From: Aedoeadaptatus acetigenes
GTDB taxonomy: Bacteria > Bacillota > Clostridia > Tissierellales > Peptoniphilaceae
Length of the DNA stretch: 64,000 bases
Assembly: GCF_025566985.1 (NCBI RefSeq)
Contig: NZ_JAOQJD010000012.1
Span: 1-64,000 of the forward strand
Direction of reading: 5' to 3'
The notes below the pieces were generated by a model, which saw only the letters and a program-made list of their open reading frames with translations, was not told the DNA's origin and did not search any database. Made by a program: the position numbers and the translations under genes. This document shows positions 60,563 through 64,000 of this stretch, one piece after another (position 1 is the stretch's first letter; every line of letters begins with the position of its first letter).

Positions 60563-62233
60563 TTATTTCGCTTCGATATCTGCGTAGATAAATCTCGGAT
60601 AAGCGAGAAGCGGTTTATAAACGCCGGTGACATTGGGCTTTTGCAATCTGGGTTGCGTATAGAAGTAAACGGGGATGACGGGCATTTCTTCCATCATGAT
60701 CTTTTCTGCAGCCTTCATGCTGTCCATACGAACCTTTTGATCGCCGGTGGATGCAGCCTTCTTCAAGAGGGCGTCAAATTCCTTGTTCGACCATCTGGAG
60801 TCGTTTTGCGGATTGTCGGTCATAAAGAGATCCAACATGCTCATCGGGTCTTTGTAGTCGCTCATCCAACCGGCACGAGCGATTTCAAAGTTACCGGCCT
60901 TGCGGTTATCCAGTAATACTTGGAATTCCATGTTTTCAAGATTCAGTTCCACGCCGAGGTTTTGCTTCCACATTTCTTGCAATGCTTGGGCGATCTTCTT
61001 GTGTGCTTCATCGGTATTGTAAGAGAGGGTGCAGTTTTTGAAGTCTTCCATGGTCATGCCTTCTTCTTTCAGGCCTTTTTCCAGGAGTTCTTTTGCCTTT
61101 GCTTTATCTTCCGTAATGAGGTTGCCGTTGGCTTTGCGGAAGTCTTTGCCTGCATCGTCGTTCAAACCGTAAGGAATGATCCCTTCAGCCGGCATTTGGC
61201 CGCCTTGGGTGATGTTTTCAACGATGGTCTTGCGGTCGAGGGCCATGGAGAGGGCCTTGCGGACATTCGCGTTGTTAAAGGGTTTCTTCGTGGTGTTGAA
61301 TTCAAAGTAGTAAACACCCAAGTCCTTCCCTAATTCAAGTTCAGGATCCTTGGATTGTACAGCCTTTGCCGTAACAGCCGGTGCCGGTTGAACGAGTACA
61401 TCGTATTCGCCGCCTTCGTATTTTTGGTAAGCCGTGTTGTCGTCTTCCAAAATGTCGAATTGAAGGCCGTCTAACTTGACCTTGTCGGCATCCACGTAAT
61501 TTTCGTTCTTAACCATCTTGATGTTTTCTTTGTGGTTCCATTCCGTAATCTTGAAGGCACCGTTGGATACAAATTCCGTGCTTTGAGGATCTTTTGCCCA
61601 GTCGGGATTTGCACTAACGACCTTTTCGTTAACGGGGAGCAAGGTGTAGAACGCGGTGATGTCCAGGAAGTAGGGGGTCGGAGCCTTTAATTGAACTTCG
61701 AGGGTCTTGTCGTCCAGGGCCTTAATGCCGACATCGTCGATGGAGCCTTTGCCGTTATAGTATTCTTCCGCACCCTTTACATAGGTGGTGATTTGGAAAG
61801 AATAGTCCGAAGCCAATTTCGGATCGATAACGCGCTTCCATGCATATTCGAAATCCTTGGCAGTCAAGGGATCGCCGTTGGACCATTTCAAGCCGTCGCG
61901 CAGCTTGAAGGTGTAAGTCATGCCGTCGTCAGATACTTCGTAAGATTCAGCTTGTGCGGGAACGAGCTTATCGTTTTCGTCGTAGCGCATCAAACCTTCA
62001 AATGCGTGGTAGACGACGAAGGATTCGTGGGTACCCTTGATGATGGCCGGGTCCAAGGAGCCCGGTTCAGATTTGTTGTTGGTGCGTAAAATCTTCGTTC
62101 CGCCGGATTCGCTTGAAGCCGTTTGGCCTTCAGCATTCTTGTTTGCGCCATTGTTTGCTGCGCCGCCACAAGCTGCGAGCAACATAACGCATGCGATGAG
62201 GACCGACAGTAGTCGTACCTTTTTGTTTATCAT
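60563..62233 (-). CDS. oppA: Oligopeptide-binding lipoprotein OppA
   Basis: This 556-residue family 5 binding protein has a lipoprotein signal (ACVMLLAAC, lipidated Cys about 22), an Asn-rich linker and the fold signatures YTFKLRDGLKWSNGDPLTAKDFEYAWKR-type (read in pieces) and NVRKALSMALDRKTIVENI. Captures peptides at the membrane surface for OppBCDF. The start is ATG at 62233 with AAGGAGGAGA. First gene of the operon. Confidence 0.9.
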   Translation of the reverse strand: MINKKVRLLSVLIACVMLLAACGGAANNGANKNAEGQTASSESGGTKILRTNNKSEPGSLDPAIIKGTHESFVVYHAFEGLMRYDENDKLVPAQAESYEVSDDGMTYTFKLRDGLKWSNGDPLTAKDFEYAWKRVIDPKLASDYSFQITTYVKGAEEYYNGKGSIDDVGIKALDDKTLEVQLKAPTPYFLDITAFYTLLPVNEKVVSANPDWAKDPQSTEFVSNGAFKITEWNHKENIKMVKNENYVDADKVKLDGLQFDILEDDNTAYQKYEGGEYDVLVQPAPAVTAKAVQSKDPELELGKDLGVYYFEFNTTKKPFNNANVRKALSMALDRKTIVENITQGGQMPAEGIIPYGLNDDAGKDFRKANGNLITEDKAKAKELLEKGLKEEGMTMEDFKNCTLSYNTDEAHKKIAQALQEMWKQNLGVELNLENMEFQVLLDNRKAGNFEIARAGWMSDYKDPMSMLDLFMTDNPQNDSRWSNKEFDALLKKAASTGDQKVRMDSMKAAEKIMMEEMPVIPVYFYTQPRLQKPNVTGVYKPLLAYPRFIYADIEAK

Positions 62234-62296
62234 GTTCTCCTCCTTAAAAAAATCATATGCGTGCATGGGATCCGAGGATTCCTATGTACCATTCCA

Positions 62297-62345
62297 ATTA
62301 TAATATAACGTTTTACTTTAGTAAACGAATTTGACGACATTGTCG
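62297..62345 (-). promoter_or_regulatory. oppA promoter and upstream palindrome
   Basis: On the minus strand TTTACT (62325-62320), a 17-base spacer and TATAAT (62302-62297) precede oppA. A perfect palindrome CGACATTGTCG lies just upstream (62335-62345) and may bind a nutrient regulator. Confidence 0.6.
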
Positions 62346-62489
62346 AATTAAATTTTAATTTAACAAGCATAAGAGGGAAATAATGCGGGATAATGAGCGA
62401 TTTATAGTGCAATGGAAAACAGCTGAAAATGGGGTTTTGTAGGCGGAAAGAAAAGAAGTTCGGTACTGAATCTTACGTGGAAACGGAAA

Positions 62490-62513
62490 CAGGCGACCGA
62501 TTGCGGTCGCCTG
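62490..62513 (-). terminator. Terminator of the potassium channel gene
   Basis: CAGGCGACCG pairs with CGGTCGCCTG around four bases, directly after the channel stop on the minus strand, then TTTCC. Confidence 0.8.
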
Positions 62514-62516
62514 AAA

Positions 62517-63548
62517 TTATTTTCCTTCAGTTTCTATATCATCTTTCATTTCGTCGCCTAAGTGGCGCAACTTGTCGATCTGTTCTTCCCGTCCCAAGAC
62601 GATGAGCACGTCGCCGATTTGAAAGGTGTAGTCCACCGGGGGATTGAAGAGCAACTTTCCGTCTTCCTTTTGCTTAATGGCCAAGATCACGAGGCCTGTT
62701 TTTCCGGGGATTTCCGCTTCGATTAAATTTTTGTTTTCCAGGTAGGAGCCCGGATAAACCATCACTTCCTCCAGGTCCAGCTCCACGTCGCCGATTCGGG
62801 TGACCACGTCGAGGAAATTAATGATGTTGGGCTTGATCATGAGCGATGCCATGCGCTTGCCGCTGATTTCCACGGCGGAGAGGGTTTTGTCGGCGCCTAC
62901 CTTTAATAATTTGTCGTTGCCCGATTTGCTCACGGAATTGGCGATAATGTAAATGTCTTTGTTCATGTTCCGCGCCGTGAGCACGGTGACGATATTATCC
63001 ACCTCGGAATCCAGCGTCGCCAAAAGTCCCTTGGCCCGGGCGATGCCGGCATGTTCCAGCACGCTTTCTTCCGTGGAATGGCCTTCCACGACCAAAATGT
63101 CGTGGTGACTGTAATCGTCCAGGTCTTCCCGATTGTCGGTAATGACGACGAAGGCCATTTCTTCGTGAATAAATTTATTGATGATGACCTCGGCCAATTC
63201 GCCGGAGCCGCAAATGATGTAGTGATCATTAAGTGCGGAAATTTTTCTGTCCATTTTACTCCCCTTCCACAAATCTCCCACTTTTCCTTCGACGAACATG
63301 GCCACCACCGTGGAAAAGGCATAGCCTACAACGCCCACGCCTAAAAAAATCATCAGGACCGAAAACATTTCGGAAGCATTGCTGGTGGTTCCGACCTCGC
63401 CGAAGCCTACTGTGGAAATGGTGATCACAGTCATGTAAAAGGCGTCGACGAAATCCACATCCAGCAGAATTTTGTAGCCGATCATGCCGAAGATGAGCAA
63501 AAACGCAAAGGAGTAAAAGGTGAATTTGAGCTTTCTTTTCTCGTCCAT
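62517..63548 (-). CDS. Ion channel plus TrkA (RCK) domain protein, potassium channel type
   Basis: This 343-residue protein has two membrane helices flanking a pore loop with selectivity filter TISTVGFGE (about 43-51), then an RCK_N/TrkA-N Rossmann domain (HYIICGSGELAEVII, about 109-230) and a TrkA-C domain (about 255-335). The layout matches MthK-like ligand-gated K+ channels. The GFG filter variant is found in several prokaryotic channels. RBS AAGGAGG. Confidence 0.88.
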   Translation of the reverse strand: MDEKRKLKFTFYSFAFLLIFGMIGYKILLDVDFVDAFYMTVITISTVGFGEVGTTSNASEMFSVLMIFLGVGVVGYAFSTVVAMFVEGKVGDLWKGSKMDRKISALNDHYIICGSGELAEVIINKFIHEEMAFVVITDNREDLDDYSHHDILVVEGHSTEESVLEHAGIARAKGLLATLDSEVDNIVTVLTARNMNKDIYIIANSVSKSGNDKLLKVGADKTLSAVEISGKRMASLMIKPNIINFLDVVTRIGDVELDLEEVMVYPGSYLENKNLIEAEIPGKTGLVILAIKQKEDGKLLFNPPVDYTFQIGDVLIVLGREEQIDKLRHLGDEMKDDIETEGK

Positions 63549-63631
63549 AGGCCCCTCCTTATGGCTCTGATTATAATCGATTTGTTCGTAGGGAACCAGA
63601 GAAAAAATGAAGGGAGGGAAAATATAAAAGA

Positions 63632-63652
63632 GAAGCGCTGCCTTGGCGCTTC
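63632..63652. terminator. Terminator hairpin
   Basis: GAAGCGC pairs with GCGCTTC, followed by GTCTTTC; it lies downstream of the minus-strand activating-enzyme gene. Confidence 0.6.
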
Positions 63653-63688
63653 GTCTTTCAGGGCGTTTGAATTGTCGGAAAACAGGGG

Positions 63689-64000
63689 TTAGCGAAAGTC
63701 GATGAGGGAGACACCTTCGTCTTTGACGATGGCTCTTAGCAGGTTCATGGCCTCGGGGGCGGGCCTGTAAAAGGCATCCTGATCAATCGTCGCGCCGATG
63801 GCTTCATATTTGATATGGCCAAAGGGATGATAGGGAAGGAGCTCCATTTTCGCTTTCGGTATCTTTTCATGAACGAATCGGGTGGCTTTTCGGATCGTCT
63901 CCTCCCCGTCGTTGACGCTTCCGATAACCGGGATGCGAATCACAATATCGCTATTCAGTTCTTGTAATCTCGTCATGTTATCCAGAATTTTTTCGTTGCG
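63689..64000 (-). CDS. Glycyl-radical enzyme activating protein, C-terminal part (partial)
   Basis: The frame is open to the window edge and its last 103 residues are visible. RNEKILDNMTRLQELNSDIV then IRIPVIGSVNDGEETI and LLPYHPFGHIKYEAIG match the C-terminal half of radical-SAM activases of the pyruvate formate-lyase activating family. The CxxxCxxC cluster motif lies outside the window. The partner glycyl-radical enzyme is expected further right. Confidence 0.8.
   Translation of the reverse strand, partial: RNEKILDNMTRLQELNSDIVIRIPVIGSVNDGEETIRKATRFVHEKIPKAKMELLPYHPFGHIKYEAIGATIDQDAFYRPAPEAMNLLRAIVKDEGVSLIDFR

Overview
The window looks like the chromosome of a Gram-positive anaerobe, most likely of the Tissierellia/Peptoniphilaceae group or a related Clostridia lineage. 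The signs are AGGAGG-type ribosome binding sites, an SLH-anchored surface protein, rubrerythrin and DUF438/hemerythrin proteins, a glycyl-radical activating enzyme, and a variant FMN riboswitch of a type reported from Clostridioides difficile. The assignment is inference. No rRNA, tRNA or CRISPR array was seen. Core genes are moderately GC-rich. Two AT-rich stretches (about 4.66-31.7 kb and 43.8-45.5 kb) and the AT-rich half of the first surface gene look acquired.

Region 1 (1-4.7 kb): the tail of an IS3-type element, a large surface protein with a beta-helix body and SLH anchor, and rlmD (23S rRNA uracil-C5 methyltransferase). Region 2 (4.7-31.7 kb) is a composite mobile island starting exactly at the rlmD 3' end. 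Its first part carries an AbiE toxin-antitoxin pair, a Gabija-like OLD nuclease/UvrD helicase pair, a MobC-like protein with an oriT-like hairpin, a TetR-controlled peptide/metal importer operon, two paired ABC exporters and a large serine recombinase. Its second part (22.9-31.4 kb) is a string of small passenger modules: flavodoxin plus AraC regulator; methyltransferase plus membrane protein; XRE regulator; DUF4143 ATPase; S41 peptidase. Each is followed by a same-orientation decayed copy of an rlmD 3' end. Two of these copies sit inside 198/199-bp direct repeats whose leading hairpin shows compensatory changes. This array is the most unusual thing in the window.

Region 3 (31.7-43.5 kb): acetyltransferase, methyltransferase, hydrolases, an MgtC-type membrane protein, a redox group (rubrerythrin-like, DUF438 protein, Crp/Fnr regulator, cupin, frameshifted ferredoxin) and an arsR-arsC-acr3 operon with promoter and operator. 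Region 4 (43.5-51.7 kb): an ABC-F protein behind a leader-peptide attenuator, an IS relic, a frameshifted lipoprotein gene, an EamA transporter behind structured RNA, a YkvI-like transporter, and a MATE pump under a variant FMN riboswitch.

Region 5 (51.8-56.5 kb) is a second defence patch: McrBC with an Mrr_N-like and an EVE-like domain in McrB, a decayed AlbA_2-type ATP-binding gene, and a 20-copy 10-bp minisatellite. Region 6 (56.6-64 kb), all on the minus strand, holds an oppABCDF oligopeptide importer, a TrkA-type potassium channel and the end of a glycyl-radical activating enzyme.
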